Notes: a model not told the origin generated them from the sequence alone. Counted from the stretch's first letter, positions 25,612 to 34,994 are shown. The stretch: 64,000 nt of DNA from Candidatus Symbiopectobacterium sp. NZEC151 (GCF_025962655.1 NZ_JAGFPE010000001.1:1426001-1490000), one strand, 5' to 3'. A program made the numbers and translations.

Positions 25612-27117
25612 TTAGCCGACGCTGTGTTCCAGACTGATCGCCAGAAGCTTCTGCGCTTCGACGGCAAATTCCAGCGGCAGCTCCGAGAACACATCCTTAC
25701 AGAATCCGTTCACGATCATCGAAATAGCATCGTCTTCGCTGATGCCACGTTGCAGGCAATAGAACAGTTGGTCTTCGCCAATGCGTGAGGTTGTCGCCTC
25801 GTGCTCCAGCTGCGCGCTGTTGTTACGCACTTCCACATAAGGGAAAGTGTGTGCGCCGCAGTCGCTGCCAATCAGCATCGAGTCGCACTGGGTGAAGTTG
25901 CGCGCATTGGTGGCGCTCGGCATGATTTTCACCAGACCGCGATAGGTGTTCTCACTGTGTCCGGCAGAGATCCCTTTGGAGATAATCGTGGAACGGGTGT
26001 TCTTGCCGATGTGGATCATCTTGGTCCCGGTATCCGCCTGCTGATGCCCGCTGGTCAGCGCAACAGAGAAGAATTCACCCACCGAGTTATCTCCGCGCAA
26101 AATCACACTCGGGTATTTCCAGGTGATGGCGGAGCCCGTTTCAGACTGGGTCCAGGACATCTTGGCATACTCGCCGGCACAGAGCGCGCGCTTGGTAACA
26201 AAGTTAAGGATACCGCCCTTGGCATCCTGACCGGAGAACCAGTTCTGCACCGTGGAGTATTTGACCTCAGCGTTTTTGTTGACGATCACTTCCACCACGG
26301 CGGCATGCAGTTGGTAGCTGTCGCGCACTGGCGCTGAGCATCCTTCGATATAGCTGACATAGCTGTCGTCATCGGCAATCAGGATGGTGCGTTCGAACTG
26401 CCCGGTTTTCGCCGCATTGATGCGGAAATAGGTGGAGAGCTCCATCGGGCAACGCACGCCTTTGGGTATATAGACAAAGGTGCCGTCAGAGGCTACCGCG
26501 GCATTGAGCGCGGCAAAAAAGTTATCGTTGGCAGGCACTACCGTGCCGAGGTATTGGCGCACCAGATCGGGATGTTCCTGAATCGCCTCGCTGAACGAGC
26601 AGAAAATAATCCCCTGCTGCGCCAGCTCTTCACGGTAGGTGGTCGCCACCGATACCGAGTCAAAAATCGCATCCACCGCCACGGCTTGCCCTTCGCGCAC
26701 TGGCACGCCGAGCTGATTGAAGGCATTTTCAACTTCAGCAGTCAGGTAGCTGTTCACCTCGGCAATGCTGGACTGCTGCTTGGCACCGGGTTCAGAGCCG
26801 CAGGTGTCATCACAGTGGCCGCAAGAGGGTGCTGAATAATAGCTGTATTCCTGATAGTCCAGCTTGTCATAGTGCGCTTTTAGCCAGTGCGGCTCCTCCA
26901 TCTCCAGCCAGGCGCGATAGGCATTGAGACGGAACTCCAGCATCCACTCAGGTTCGTTGCGTTTGGCGGAGATCGCTCGCACCACCTCTTCATTGACGCC
27001 ACGCCCCAGTTGGTCTGTGGCCAGTTCGGTGAAAAAGCCCTCTTTGTAGCGGCCATCCCCCATCCAGATTTGCACATCGTCGGGTACATCTACATTGCTA
27101 CGCGCCATATCAGTCAT
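25612..27117 (-). CDS. sufB: Fe-S cluster assembly scaffold SufB
   Basis: Encodes about 501 residues of the scaffold subunit that receives sulfur from SufE and holds the nascent cluster. The start is placed at ATG 27117, which overlaps the sufA TGA (TGATG). A GTG one codon upstream and an ATG three codons downstream are alternatives; the N-terminus is variable in this family. Conserved stretches include [50 protein letters not shown] and [19 protein letters not shown] with the functional Cys. It is the second gene of sufABCDSE. Confidence 0.96.
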   Translation of the reverse strand: MTDMARSNVDVPDDVQIWMGDGRYKEGFFTELATDQLGRGVNEEVVRAISAKRNEPEWMLEFRLNAYRAWLEMEEPHWLKAHYDKLDYQEYSYYSAPSCGHCDDTCGSEPGAKQQSSIAEVNSYLTAEVENAFNQLGVPVREGQAVAVDAIFDSVSVATTYREELAQQGIIFCSFSEAIQEHPDLVRQYLGTVVPANDNFFAALNAAVASDGTFVYIPKGVRCPMELSTYFRINAAKTGQFERTILIADDDSYVSYIEGCSAPVRDSYQLHAAVVEVIVNKNAEVKYSTVQNWFSGQDAKGGILNFVTKRALCAGEYAKMSWTQSETGSAITWKYPSVILRGDNSVGEFFSVALTSGHQQADTGTKMIHIGKNTRSTIISKGISAGHSENTYRGLVKIMPSATNARNFTQCDSMLIGSDCGAHTFPYVEVRNNSAQLEHEATTSRIGEDQLFYCLQRGISEDDAISMIVNGFCKDVFSELPLEFAVEAQKLLAISLEHSVG

Positions 27118-27491
27118 CACTCAACGCCAAAGCTTTCGCCACACCCGCAGGCATGCTGCGCTTTGGGATTATTAAATTTGAAAATCTGGTTCAAGCCTTC
27201 ACGCACATAATCCAGTTCGGTACCATCGATAAAGGGCATCGCCTTTAGGGGTACGTACAAATGTGCGCCCTCGCGCTCGAACACCAGGTCGCCGGCATCC
27301 GGTGCGTTGACCAGATCCAGCACATAACCAAACCCTGCACATCCTGATTGCTTGACGCTCAAACGTAACCCTTTCACCGTGTCATCAGACTGGACCAGGC
27401 GCAGGATCTGTTGAGCGGCGCTGGCCGTCAGCGTCAGCCCTTTCCAGGTGTTTTCATCCAGTGAAAATGTTTCTACGTTTCCCGTTTGCAT
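27117..27491 (-). CDS. sufA: A-type Fe-S carrier protein SufA
   Basis: Encodes 124 residues. A-type carriers receive a cluster from SufBC2D and pass it to target apoproteins. The three conserved Cys are visible: [12 protein letters not shown] (about residue 50) and the pair in [11 protein letters not shown] near the C-terminus. It is the first gene of the operon. A strong Fur box lies about 50 bp upstream, consistent with the known repression of suf by Fur under iron-replete conditions. OxyR, IHF and apo-IscR sites are expected from E. coli but I cannot place them with confidence. Confidence 0.97.
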   Translation of the reverse strand: MQTGNVETFSLDENTWKGLTLTASAAQQILRLVQSDDTVKGLRLSVKQSGCAGFGYVLDLVNAPDAGDLVFEREGAHLYVPLKAMPFIDGTELDYVREGLNQIFKFNNPKAQHACGCGESFGVE

Positions 27492-27537
27492 CCGCCATAC
27501 CTCGTTTCAGAAAAGCTCTGTCTGAGCCTAATGTTAG

Positions 27538-27552
27538 TGATAATGATTATTG
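27538..27552. promoter_or_regulatory. Fur box of the suf operon
   Basis: TGATAATGATTATTG matches the 7-1-7 Fur consensus TGATAATnATTATCA at 13 of 14 to 15 positions counted (the last two bases differ). It lies about 47 bp upstream of the sufA start. Confidence 0.85.
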
Positions 27553-27899
27553 CTTCAACCTCTTGTTTCGAAGGGGTATTTGTAACATTTCACCGCAACC
27601 TAAAAAAAAACGATTTTTTTTTGCCTGTCAGCACGTTCATAAGCTGACAATAAAAAAATAACCTGTTGATATAAAATAACTAATTTACCACCACGTGACA
27701 GACAGATGAATTAGTATAAACATATTGTTATCATAATTATAACATTCATAGACGATACCTATTTTTAAAACAGGAAAAATCGTGACCGTTTTTATCGTTT
27801 GATTGCGCATTTATTGACCATAAAAAGATTTATCGGGCCGTACACTTTTTTTTTCGCAGGCACCGGGTGATAGGTTGATCCCGATGAACATTAGAAATA

Positions 27900-27914
27900 T
27901 GATAATGATTATCA
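27900..27914. promoter_or_regulatory. Perfect Fur box upstream of the 137-residue gene
   Basis: TGATAATGATTATCA is an exact match to the 7-1-7 Fur consensus. It ends only nine bases before the first ATG of the downstream gene, so it probably covers the transcription start. Confidence 0.9.
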
Positions 27915-27935
27915 TTAATATCCATGGTAATCCCT

Positions 27936-28337
27936 ATGCAATCCGTGAACGCCTGGCTACAGCATCAGATTGACGAGTACAAGTTCTTGATCCGGGATGT
28001 CACCGTGGATTTCTATATGGCCGAAGCGCGGCTGAATCGGCACGAAAGCCATATCGACCACTTGCGCCGCTACCACAATGCCTGCATGGAGATGATCGAT
28101 CTGTGCCGGAAGAACGGCGACGATGAGAGCTATTTGCACGCCCTGGTCAAATTGCATAACCGCTTGATTAAAGAAATCAACAATGAAGGGCGTTGCCACC
28201 TTTTTCGCGTGCAGAGTTACTACTTTGCACGCAACACGCTAAAGCTGATTTGCCACCAGCTCAGCCTTGAAGGCTGTTGGGATAAGGCCACCGCGTTTCA
28301 GACCGATTTTGTGCGGCGCGTCCCCTTTTTGCCTTGA
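27936..28337 (+). CDS. Fur-regulated protein of unknown function
   Basis: Encodes 133 residues from ATG 27936 (MQSVNAWLQHQID); an ATG four codons upstream (27924) is also possible, and neither has a clear ribosome site. The protein is helical, soluble and rich in His, Cys and Tyr (EARLNRHESHIDHLRRYHNACMEM, IDLCRKNG, LICHQLSLEGCW), so metal binding is conceivable. I do not recognise the family. The perfect Fur box directly upstream means that it is switched on by iron starvation, together with the adjacent suf operon. A symmetrical terminator follows. A role in iron economy or Fe-S repair is inference from regulation and position only. Confidence 0.75.
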   Translation: MQSVNAWLQHQIDEYKFLIRDVTVDFYMAEARLNRHESHIDHLRRYHNACMEMIDLCRKNGDDESYLHALVKLHNRLIKEINNEGRCHLFRVQSYYFARNTLKLICHQLSLEGCWDKATAFQTDFVRRVPFLP

Positions 28338-28351
28338 CGAGCGCAAGAATG

Positions 28352-28379
28352 AAAATGCGCGCCGATTGGCGCGCATTTT
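28352..28379. terminator. Bidirectional terminator
   Basis: AAAATGCGCGCC/GGCGCGCATTTT is a perfect 12-bp stem with a GATT loop, between two convergent genes. It serves the 137-residue gene on one side and menI on the other. Confidence 0.92.
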
Positions 28380-28394
28380 ACCGTTACGGCGAGA

Positions 28395-28811
28395 TTAAGG
28401 CGTCACCACTGCCGTGGTGAGACGAGAAGTGCAACACAGACGGTTACTCTCGTCGTAGATGTCAATTTGCCACACCTGATTGCGACGTCCCACGTGCAGT
28501 GCGCGACACACGCCACGCACGTGTCCTGAAGTCACTGCGCGCAGATGGTTGGCATTAATCTCCATCCCCACCACGCGCTGTTCTCCTTCGGTACACAGGT
28601 AGCCTGCAACCGAGCCGAGCGACTCCGCCAGCACCACCGATGCTCCGCCGTGCAGCAGGCCGAAGGATTGGCGCGTGCGCGCATCCACCGGCATTGTGCC
28701 TTCCAGGGTATCTTCTGCAATATGGGTAAAACGGATCCCCAGATGCTCCATCATACAGCCCAGGCTGTGCTGGTTAATCAGCTCCAGCGTAGCCGCTCTT
28801 TTCCACAACAT
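28395..28811 (-). CDS. menI: 1,4-dihydroxy-2-naphthoyl-CoA hydrolase MenI (YdiI)
   Basis: Encodes 138 residues of a hot-dog-fold thioesterase. It hydrolyses DHNA-CoA in menaquinone biosynthesis in the cytoplasm. The active-site region SFGLLHGGASVVLAESLGSVAGY contains the catalytic Glu (about residue 64), and VVGMEINANHLRAVTSG is also conserved. It lies 12 bp downstream of ydiJ on the same strand, the order of ydiI and ydiJ in E. coli. The related enzyme EntH acts on enterobactin intermediates; neighbourhood and sequence favour MenI. Confidence 0.93.
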   Translation of the reverse strand: MLWKRAATLELINQHSLGCMMEHLGIRFTHIAEDTLEGTMPVDARTRQSFGLLHGGASVVLAESLGSVAGYLCTEGEQRVVGMEINANHLRAVTSGHVRGVCRALHVGRRNQVWQIDIYDESNRLCCTSRLTTAVVTP

Positions 28812-28823
28812 AACGCTCTCCTG

Positions 28824-31800
28824 TCAGACGAGATCCAGTAATGCCTGCAACGGATGACGCAATCCTTGGCCTTCCATACGCTTCACCTGACTGCGGCATG
28901 AATAGCCGGTTGTCAGACAGCGCGCAGAGGGTAATTTTTGCAACGCCTGCTGCCAGGACAAGGCATAGATCCCCTTGGAGTCAGCCAGGTTCTTGCTTTC
29001 ATGACCATAGGTGCCAGCCATACCACAGCAACCGACGTTGACGTTTTCCAGTCGGACACCGAAACGGGCAAAGATATCGGCCCACTGTTTGCTGCTGGTC
29101 GGCAGCGAAGTTGATTCGGTACAGTGACCAAACAGATACCAGGCATCATCGCGCAGTGCGGTCGTCGGTGTTCTCGCCGACAGCAGCGGCAGCAGCCACT
29201 CATGCACCAGTTGCACCTGAAAATCGCCGCGTTTGTCACCCAGAATTTCGCGGTATTCATCGCGATAACAGAGCACCAGCGCCGGATCGACGCCAATCAT
29301 CGGCATACCCAGCCTGGCGACCCGGTTCAGGAAATCCGAGGTTTTCGCCGCCGTTTTAGCAAAACGCGTTAAAAAGCCTTTGATATGCTGCGGCTTACCG
29401 TTGGGTGAGAAGGGCAGCAGTACCGGCTTGAGATCCAGTTTTTCCACCAGATGCACCAAATCGGCTACCACTTGCGCGTCGTAATAGCTGGTAAACGGGT
29501 CCTGCACGATCAGCACGTAGCGATCGCGTGACGCTGCGGCAACGCTTTCCAACTGCTCAAGCGTAGTCGTCATTGCCGGGTGTCCGGCAAATTGCTGACG
29601 CAACGAAGGAGAAGAGAGTAACGGCAGATCGGTCATACCGATCGTCCGGCGGCTCAAGGCGTCAACCAGTGGCATTTTCAGGAAGAAGTTGAAGGTCTTG
29701 GGGCTCAGCGCCATCAACGGCGCGTAACTTTCCACACTGGCCACCAGATAATCACGCGCGGGACGTAAATAACGCGTGTGATAAAGATGGAGAAAACGCG
29801 CGCGGAATCCCGGCACATCTATCTTGATCGGGCATTGGGTTGAACAGGCTTTACAGGCCAGACACCCGGACATGGACGCTTTAACTTCGTGAGAGAAGTC
29901 ATACTCGCCCTGGTGCGCGCGCCAGCTGTTACGCGTCTTTTCAATCAAGCCACGCAAGCTTGGTCCCCGCTCGGCCAACGACTGCTCCAGCGTCACCGGA
30001 TCGACGCCCTGTTCGGCAAGCAAGCGCAGCCATTCGCGCACCAGCGTCGCTCGCCCTTTCGGCGAATGAATACGGTTGCCGGTGATCTTCATGGAAGGAC
30101 ACATCGGGCTGTTCACGTCAAAGTTGAAGCACAGACCGTTGCCGTTGCACTCCATCGCACCACGGAACGACGTACGTACCGCCAGCGGAATGCGGCGATC
30201 GAAGGTGCCACGCTTCTCGGCATCAATACGCATCATCGGCGCATCGACGGCCAACGGCGCGCAAATCTTGCCGGGATTGAGGCGGTTATGCGGATCGAAG
30301 GCGGCTTTGATGCGCCGCAGTTCGTTATACAGTGCCTCGCCAAAAAATGCCGGGCTGTATTCGGCGCGGAACCCCTTACCGTGTTCCCCCCACAGCAGGC
30401 CGCCATATTTGGCCGTCAGCGCAACAATCTGATCGGAAAGTTGTTTCATCAACACTTCCTGTTGCGGATCGCACATATCGAGCGCCGGACGCACGTGCAG
30501 CACGCCCGCATCCACGTGACCAAACATGCCGTAGGTCAGGTTGTGGCTATCGAGCAGCGCACGGAACTCGACGATGTAATCCGCCAGATGCTGCGGCGGC
30601 ACACAGGTATCTTCCGCAAACGGGATCGGCTTGGCCTGCCCTTTACTGTTACCCAGCAGCCCCACCGCTTTTTTACGCATGGCGTAAATGCGCTCAATGC
30701 CAGCAAGGTCATGGCAAATCTGATAGCCGATCACCCCAGCCTCACGGGCCGAGAGCAGGCCCTCAATGCGCTCGCATAGCGCGCTGACTTGCCCATCGAT
30801 CAGCGTTTCATCATCCCCGGCAAATTCGACGATGTTCAGGCCCAGCATCTCTTGACCAGGCACATCCTGGATCAGTTCGCTGACCGAGTGCCAAACGATA
30901 TCTTCTCGCGCCAAATTCAACACGCGGGAATCAACGGTTTCTACTGAAAGCGCCTTGGCTTCCACCATAAAAGGCGCGCTGCGCAGCGCTGAATCGAAGG
31001 AGTCAAACTTGACGTTGACCAGACGTCTGACCTTTGGCAAGCGCGTAATATCCAGCTTGGCTTCTGTGATAAAGGCCAGCGTACCCTCTGCGCCCGTCAT
31101 GATGCGCGTCAGGTCAAACGTTTGCATATCATCGCTGAACACGTGACGCAGATCGTATCCGGTCAGGAATCGGTTCAGTTTGGGGAATTTATCGAGGATC
31201 AGCGCTCGCTGGTCGCGGCAACGTTCAAAAACGGTGCGGTATACGCGCCCTATCGGTGAAGATTCTTGCGCCAACTGCTGCGCCAGCGCCACGGGCATCG
31301 CCTGCGTATCCAGCATGTCACCGCCCAACAGCACGGCGCGAACCCCCAGGACATGATCCGAGGTTTTGCCGTACACCAGAGAGCCTTGCCCTGACGCATC
31401 GGTGTTAATCATGCCGCCCAGGGTGGCGCGGTTACTGGTGGAGAGTTCCGGCGCAAAGAAATAGCCATAAGGCTTGAGGTACTGATTGAGCTGATCCTTG
31501 ATAACCCCAGCTTCAACGCGAACCCAGCCCTCTTCGGGATTGATTTCCAAAATCCGGTTCATGTAGCGGGACATATCCACCACAATGCCCTGGTTCAACG
31601 CCTGCCCATTGGTGCCGGTACCGCCGCCGCGCGGGGTAAACGTCAGCTCACGGTAAGGCTCTTGTACTGACAACTGGGCCAGCAGTGCCACATCTGCCGT
31701 CGAGCGGGGAAACACCACCGCATCGGGCAACAGCTGATAAATGCTGTTGTCGGTCGACATGGTTAAACGATCGGCATAGCTGGTGGCGGTATCGCCGGTA

Positions 31801-31880
31801 AAACCACGTTGCTTCAAAGCATCCAAAAAATTTAGCACCGGCTGAGCCAGCCCAGGTGCATGAGAGATCTGTGGGATCAT
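28824..31880 (-). CDS. ydiJ: FAD/Fe-S D-2-hydroxyacid dehydrogenase YdiJ
   Basis: Encodes 1018 residues from ATG 31880 (MIPQISHAPG), exactly the E. coli YdiJ length; the frame continues 34 codons further but without resemblance. Domains in order are an FAD-binding PCMH domain (about 40-260, with FTPRGGGTGTNGQALNQG), the FAD-linked oxidase C-terminal domain (to about 560, LLWGEHGKGFRAEYSP), a two-cluster ferredoxin domain (SGCLACKACSTQCPIKIDVPG plus an earlier Cys set), and a CCG-type domain (VGCCGMAGTYGHESKN, TTGYSCRSQ). Work on homologues indicates D-2-hydroxyglutarate oxidation, a by-product of SerA. It is probably associated with the inner membrane through electron transfer. Confidence 0.93.
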   Translation of the reverse strand: MIPQISHAPGLAQPVLNFLDALKQRGFTGDTATSYADRLTMSTDNSIYQLLPDAVVFPRSTADVALLAQLSVQEPYRELTFTPRGGGTGTNGQALNQGIVVDMSRYMNRILEINPEEGWVRVEAGVIKDQLNQYLKPYGYFFAPELSTSNRATLGGMINTDASGQGSLVYGKTSDHVLGVRAVLLGGDMLDTQAMPVALAQQLAQESSPIGRVYRTVFERCRDQRALILDKFPKLNRFLTGYDLRHVFSDDMQTFDLTRIMTGAEGTLAFITEAKLDITRLPKVRRLVNVKFDSFDSALRSAPFMVEAKALSVETVDSRVLNLAREDIVWHSVSELIQDVPGQEMLGLNIVEFAGDDETLIDGQVSALCERIEGLLSAREAGVIGYQICHDLAGIERIYAMRKKAVGLLGNSKGQAKPIPFAEDTCVPPQHLADYIVEFRALLDSHNLTYGMFGHVDAGVLHVRPALDMCDPQQEVLMKQLSDQIVALTAKYGGLLWGEHGKGFRAEYSPAFFGEALYNELRRIKAAFDPHNRLNPGKICAPLAVDAPMMRIDAEKRGTFDRRIPLAVRTSFRGAMECNGNGLCFNFDVNSPMCPSMKITGNRIHSPKGRATLVREWLRLLAEQGVDPVTLEQSLAERGPSLRGLIEKTRNSWRAHQGEYDFSHEVKASMSGCLACKACSTQCPIKIDVPGFRARFLHLYHTRYLRPARDYLVASVESYAPLMALSPKTFNFFLKMPLVDALSRRTIGMTDLPLLSSPSLRQQFAGHPAMTTTLEQLESVAAASRDRYVLIVQDPFTSYYDAQVVADLVHLVEKLDLKPVLLPFSPNGKPQHIKGFLTRFAKTAAKTSDFLNRVARLGMPMIGVDPALVLCYRDEYREILGDKRGDFQVQLVHEWLLPLLSARTPTTALRDDAWYLFGHCTESTSLPTSSKQWADIFARFGVRLENVNVGCCGMAGTYGHESKNLADSKGIYALSWQQALQKLPSARCLTTGYSCRSQVKRMEGQGLRHPLQALLDLV

Positions 31881-32252
31881 TATGTGTTGACCCTGTCTGT
31901 CGACTAAAAAAATTATTAGCGTGTTGTGAGTGTGTTTGTTGTAAAAATCATTGTGCGAAATCGCGGTTTTACGTTTTATCACATTTCCGTGCTATGCGCC
32001 GCCATCCCAGGAAAAACTTTTTGTCTGGCGGCACAGCATGATTTTTGGAGCCCTGTCCGTGAATGCGTTAACAAAATAACTCACTCGCTGTCAAAAACGC
32101 GAGAAATACCCCATGATAAGTTATCCCCGCCGGATGACCCGAGCGATCGCAGGGAACTTGTTCAACGTTGGGTCTCTCTACAGAGGTATTGTCCATTGAC
32201 GAAGTCATCATCGCCAAAACCGCTGGCCGCGCACTCTCCACTGTCGGCAACG
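31881..32252. promoter_or_regulatory. Divergent promoter region ydiJ/ydiK
   Basis: This 372-bp stretch separates two divergent genes. It contains a GCCGCC...GGCGGC inverted repeat (31998-32032) enclosing an A/T-rich loop. At its right end, AGAGG precedes a TTG that could be an alternative ydiK start (32196). No gene or RNA was recognised. Confidence 0.45.
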
Positions 32253-33371
32253 ATGCCGCAAAACACGCGCCAGCAGCGTTTTGATTTGCCACGAATCCTG
32301 TTTAGTCTGCTGTTTATCACTATCATGATCATCGCCTGTTTCTGGGTGGTGCAACCCTTTATTCTGGGCTTTGCCTGGGCCAGCATGGTGGTGATTGCCA
32401 CCTGGCCGCTGATGCTGAAAATGCAAAATCTACTGTGGGGCAAGCGCGCGTTGGCGGTAACCGGCATGACGCTGTTACTTTGCCTGCTGTTTGTGATGCC
32501 GATTTCCATCCTGGTCAGCACGGTGATGGACAATACCTCCGCCATCGTCAGTTGGGCCTCCGGGCAAGAAAAACTGACGCCTCCCCGCATGGAGTGGCTG
32601 ACGTCCCTGCCTTTCGTCGGCGACAGGCTGTTTTACAGTTGGCACAGTTTGCTGCAAAGTGGCGGCAGCGGCGTGTTTGCCAAAGTGCAGCCCTATATCG
32701 GCCAAACCGCCACCTGGCTGTTATCGCAAGCGGCACACATCGGGCGTTTCCTGATGCACTGTGGCCTGATGCTGATTTTCAGCGCCCTGCTCTACTATAA
32801 AGGTGAAGCGGTCGCCCAGGGCGTGCGCCATTTTGCGCTTCGTCTGGGACGCGAGCGCGGTGATGCGGCGGTGATCCTGGCAGCACAATCGATTCGTGCC
32901 GTCGCGCTCGGCGTGGTGGTGACTGCCATCGTGCAATCGGTGCTGGGCGGCATTGGCCTCGCTATCTCCGGCATCCCCTATTCAACCTTGCTCACCGTCG
33001 TGATGTTCCTGTTCTGTCTGGCGCAGTTGGGGCCGCTTCTGGTGCTGATCCCCGCGATAATCTGGCTTTATTGGAGCGGAGATACCACCTGGGGCACCAT
33101 TCTGCTGGTGTGGAGTTGTGTGGTGGGGACGCTGGATAACGTCATCCGCCCGATGTTGATACGCATGGGCGCCGATCTGCCCATGCTGCTGATTCTGTCC
33201 GGTGTGATTGGCGGCCTGTTGGCCTTTGGCATGATTGGCCTGTTTATCGGCCCGGTGGTGCTTGCCGTTTCATACCGTTTGCTCTCCGCCTGGATGAAGG
33301 AAACACCGTTGCCCGAAATCATTACCGGCGCATCGTCACCGCCGAACGATCGGCCGACACACTCGCAATAA
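32253..33371 (+). CDS. ydiK: AI-2E-family membrane protein YdiK
   Basis: Encodes 372 residues from ATG 32253 (MPQNTRQQRFDLP), matching the E. coli YdiK N-terminus in length. An in-frame TTG at 32196 has a better ribosome site (AGAGG) and would add 19 residues. It is a polytopic inner-membrane protein of the AI-2E transporter family: two spans near residues 15-60, one near 70-90, then a cluster from about 190 to 340. Conserved blocks are GVVVTAIVQSVLGGIGLAISGIP, WGTILLVWSCVVGTLDN and IRPMLIRMGADLPMLLILSGVIGG. The transported substrate of YdiK is not known. It lies between ydiJ and rprA, as in E. coli. Confidence 0.93.
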   Translation: MPQNTRQQRFDLPRILFSLLFITIMIIACFWVVQPFILGFAWASMVVIATWPLMLKMQNLLWGKRALAVTGMTLLLCLLFVMPISILVSTVMDNTSAIVSWASGQEKLTPPRMEWLTSLPFVGDRLFYSWHSLLQSGGSGVFAKVQPYIGQTATWLLSQAAHIGRFLMHCGLMLIFSALLYYKGEAVAQGVRHFALRLGRERGDAAVILAAQSIRAVALGVVVTAIVQSVLGGIGLAISGIPYSTLLTVVMFLFCLAQLGPLLVLIPAIIWLYWSGDTTWGTILLVWSCVVGTLDNVIRPMLIRMGADLPMLLILSGVIGGLLAFGMIGLFIGPVVLAVSYRLLSAWMKETPLPEIITGASSPPNDRPTHSQ

Positions 33372-33654
33372 GATCGCTGCCGCAGCGTGGACACACAGCG
33401 CTGCGGCCAATCCATTAACAAAACCATCAATAGATAAATAATCTTAATGATTTATGCGCAACACCCACGGATTATTCTGATAATCTCGTAATTACCCCTT
33501 AAATTACATCAAATAGTTTGACAGGCTGTATCTCTGCGTGACAAATCCATTAAAAAAACGTTAACCATTAGGATGATTCTTAATGACTTAATGCCCCACA
33601 GCTTCTAGCATTATTCATGAAACGATTGTCAACCGTTGTCTTGCTGAACAAACG
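33372..33654 (+). promoter_or_regulatory. ydiK-rprA intergenic region
   Basis: After the ydiK stop there is a 9-bp perfect hairpin (GCCGCAGCG/CGCTGCGGC, 33379-33407) without a T tract, a possible ydiK terminator. The rest is AT-rich and should hold the rprA promoter. TAGGATGATTCTTA at 33569-33582 resembles the RcsAB/RcsB box. Confidence 0.55.
33569..33582. promoter_or_regulatory. Putative RcsB box for rprA
   Basis: TAGGATGATTCTTA is a near-palindrome that fits the Rcs box consensus (TaAGaatatTCcTA). rprA transcription depends on the RcsCDB phosphorelay in E. coli. Distance to the presumed RNA start (roughly 70-90 bp) is plausible but unproven. Confidence 0.5.
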
Positions 33655-33764
33655 CTTTTTGTAATGACAACGCGAGTTTGCCAATGAGGTTTCCTCCTCG
33701 TCAGAGCTAGTAACGAATTGCTGTGTGTAGTCTTTGCCCATCCCCTAAGATGGGCATTTTTTTT
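33655..33764 (+). ncRNA. rprA: Hfq-binding small RNA RprA
   Basis: RprA base-pairs with the rpoS leader and activates its translation, and acts on other targets with Hfq. The 3' half is recognised from memory of the E. coli sequence: from CGAATTGCTGTGTGTAGTC (about 33713) through TTTGCCCATC it is identical. The terminator stem GCCCATC/GATGGGC and eight T follow (33736-33764). The 5' half differs from E. coli, and the start is my estimate from the usual length of about 105-110 nt. Position downstream of ydiK is the same as in E. coli. Confidence 0.85.
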
Positions 33765-33896
33765 GTGGTTTATTCTGTACTTTCCCGCTGTGGTTACTGA
33801 GAAATTGCGCCTCATCCTGTTTTTATCAATCACCGCTTTGCAAGCGTGCATTAATGGATTATTTCTAACGTCTCTTTTTATCAGGAGTCATTTTCT

Positions 33897-34943
33897 ATGT
33901 CACATTCCCCACTGGCACGCAGGGTGTGCCTGATTCTGGTCAGTCTGGCGGTCTATAACACCGCGATGGCCGACAGCCGGCCATTGACCAGCCTGGAAGG
34001 TAAAACCATGGGGACCTTTTACAGCGTAAAGATCAGCGGCGACCTGCTTGAAAATAAGGCGCATCTGCAACAGGAGATCGATGCCCTGCTTGAACAGGCC
34101 AACAACGATATTTCCACGTACCGCGAAGACTCCATCCTGTCGCGCTTTAACCGGTATCAAGGCAGCGATCCGCAGCCCATTCCCGGCGGCATGGCGGACA
34201 TTATTCTGGCGGCCCAGCGGATTGGCCGGGCAACAGACAATGCCATGGATATCACCGTGGGACCGTTGGTGAATCTGTGGGGATTTGGACCGCAAAAACA
34301 GCCGGTGACCATTCCCACCCAAGCACAAATCGATGACGCCCGTCAGCGCGTGGGCTTGCAGCACCTTACGCTTACCAGCAACAGCAAGGGAGAGTGGTTG
34401 CAAAAAGATCTGCCCTCGCTGTATGTGGATCTCTCGACGTTAGGTGAAGGTTACGGTGCCGATCTGTTGGCACAGTTGATGACGCGCAAGGGCATTACCA
34501 ATTATCTGGTCTCCGTCGGCGGCGCCATTTCAAGTCGCGGGGTCAATGGACAAGGGATGCCATGGCGGGTAGCGATTCAGAAACCCACCGATGGGGAAAA
34601 CGCCGTGCAAGCGGCCGTCGATCTGCAAGGGTATTCCATCAGTACCTCGGGCAGTTATCGCAACTACTTCGAGCAGGATGGCAAACGCTACTCCCACGTG
34701 ATCGACCCCAGCACCGGTCACCCCATCAACCATACGCTGGTGTCTGCCACGGTGATTGCCAAAACCGCGCTCGAAGCGGACGGTTGGGACACGGGATTAA
34801 TGGTATTGGGAACGGAAAAAGCGCTGAAAGTGGCCGAGCAGCACGGGTTGGCCGTTTACCTGATCACCAAAACCGACAACGGATTCGAAACGGTAATGAC
34901 CCCTCAGTTCAAGGCATTCTTGCAGCAAGAAGCCAAACCGTAA
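33897..34943 (+). CDS. apbE: FAD:protein FMN transferase (ApbE family)
   Basis: Encodes 348 residues with an N-terminal export signal (RRVCLILVSLAVYNTAMA), so the enzyme works in the periplasm. ApbE attaches FMN from FAD to threonine of target proteins such as RnfG and NqrB/C. Conserved features seen are GKTMGTFYSVKI near the N-terminus, the DITVGPLVNLWGFG motif, VDLSTLGEGYGADLL, and the metal-binding YSHVIDPSTGHP. It carries no obvious lipobox, unlike E. coli ApbE, which is a lipoprotein. An SD-like CAGGAG precedes ATG 33897. It stands alone between rprA and ppsA, ended by a strong terminator; no target flavoprotein gene is adjacent. Confidence 0.93.
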   Translation: MSHSPLARRVCLILVSLAVYNTAMADSRPLTSLEGKTMGTFYSVKISGDLLENKAHLQQEIDALLEQANNDISTYREDSILSRFNRYQGSDPQPIPGGMADIILAAQRIGRATDNAMDITVGPLVNLWGFGPQKQPVTIPTQAQIDDARQRVGLQHLTLTSNSKGEWLQKDLPSLYVDLSTLGEGYGADLLAQLMTRKGITNYLVSVGGAISSRGVNGQGMPWRVAIQKPTDGENAVQAAVDLQGYSISTSGSYRNYFEQDGKRYSHVIDPSTGHPINHTLVSATVIAKTALEADGWDTGLMVLGTEKALKVAEQHGLAVYLITKTDNGFETVMTPQFKAFLQQEAKP

Positions 34944-34953
34944 CGCCGGATGA

Positions 34954-34985
34954 AACAGGCCCCGACATCGCCGGGGCCTGTTGTT
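34954..34985. terminator. Terminator between apbE and ppsA
   Basis: AACAGGCCCCG/CGGGGCCTGTT is a perfect 11-bp stem with a 7-base loop followed by GTTATT. It lies between convergent genes, 12 bp from the ppsA stop. Confidence 0.85.
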
Positions 34986-34994
34986 ATTGCACGA

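Larger units (their letters stand above)
27492..27923. promoter_or_regulatory. Intergenic region upstream of sufA and of the 137-residue gene
   Basis: This 432-bp, very AT-rich region contains two Fur boxes, one near each end (27538-27552 and 27900-27914), and so holds two divergent iron-regulated promoters. The middle has A- and T-tracts that fit IHF or H-NS binding. No RNA gene was recognised, although E. coli carries the small RNA RydB in the equivalent neighbourhood. Confidence 0.6.

Noticed and set aside
29889-30779. Open frame of 296 codons opposite ydiJ
   Set aside because: Complement of conserved ydiJ domains, Arg/His-rich and without a ribosome site.
31926-32252. Upstream extension of the ydiK frame by over 100 codons
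   Set aside because: The extension has no protein-like character, and YdiK homologues begin close to 32253.
33615-33851. Minus-strand frame of 78 codons overlapping the rprA region
   Set aside because: It runs antisense through the RprA terminator; the RNA gene explains the conservation.
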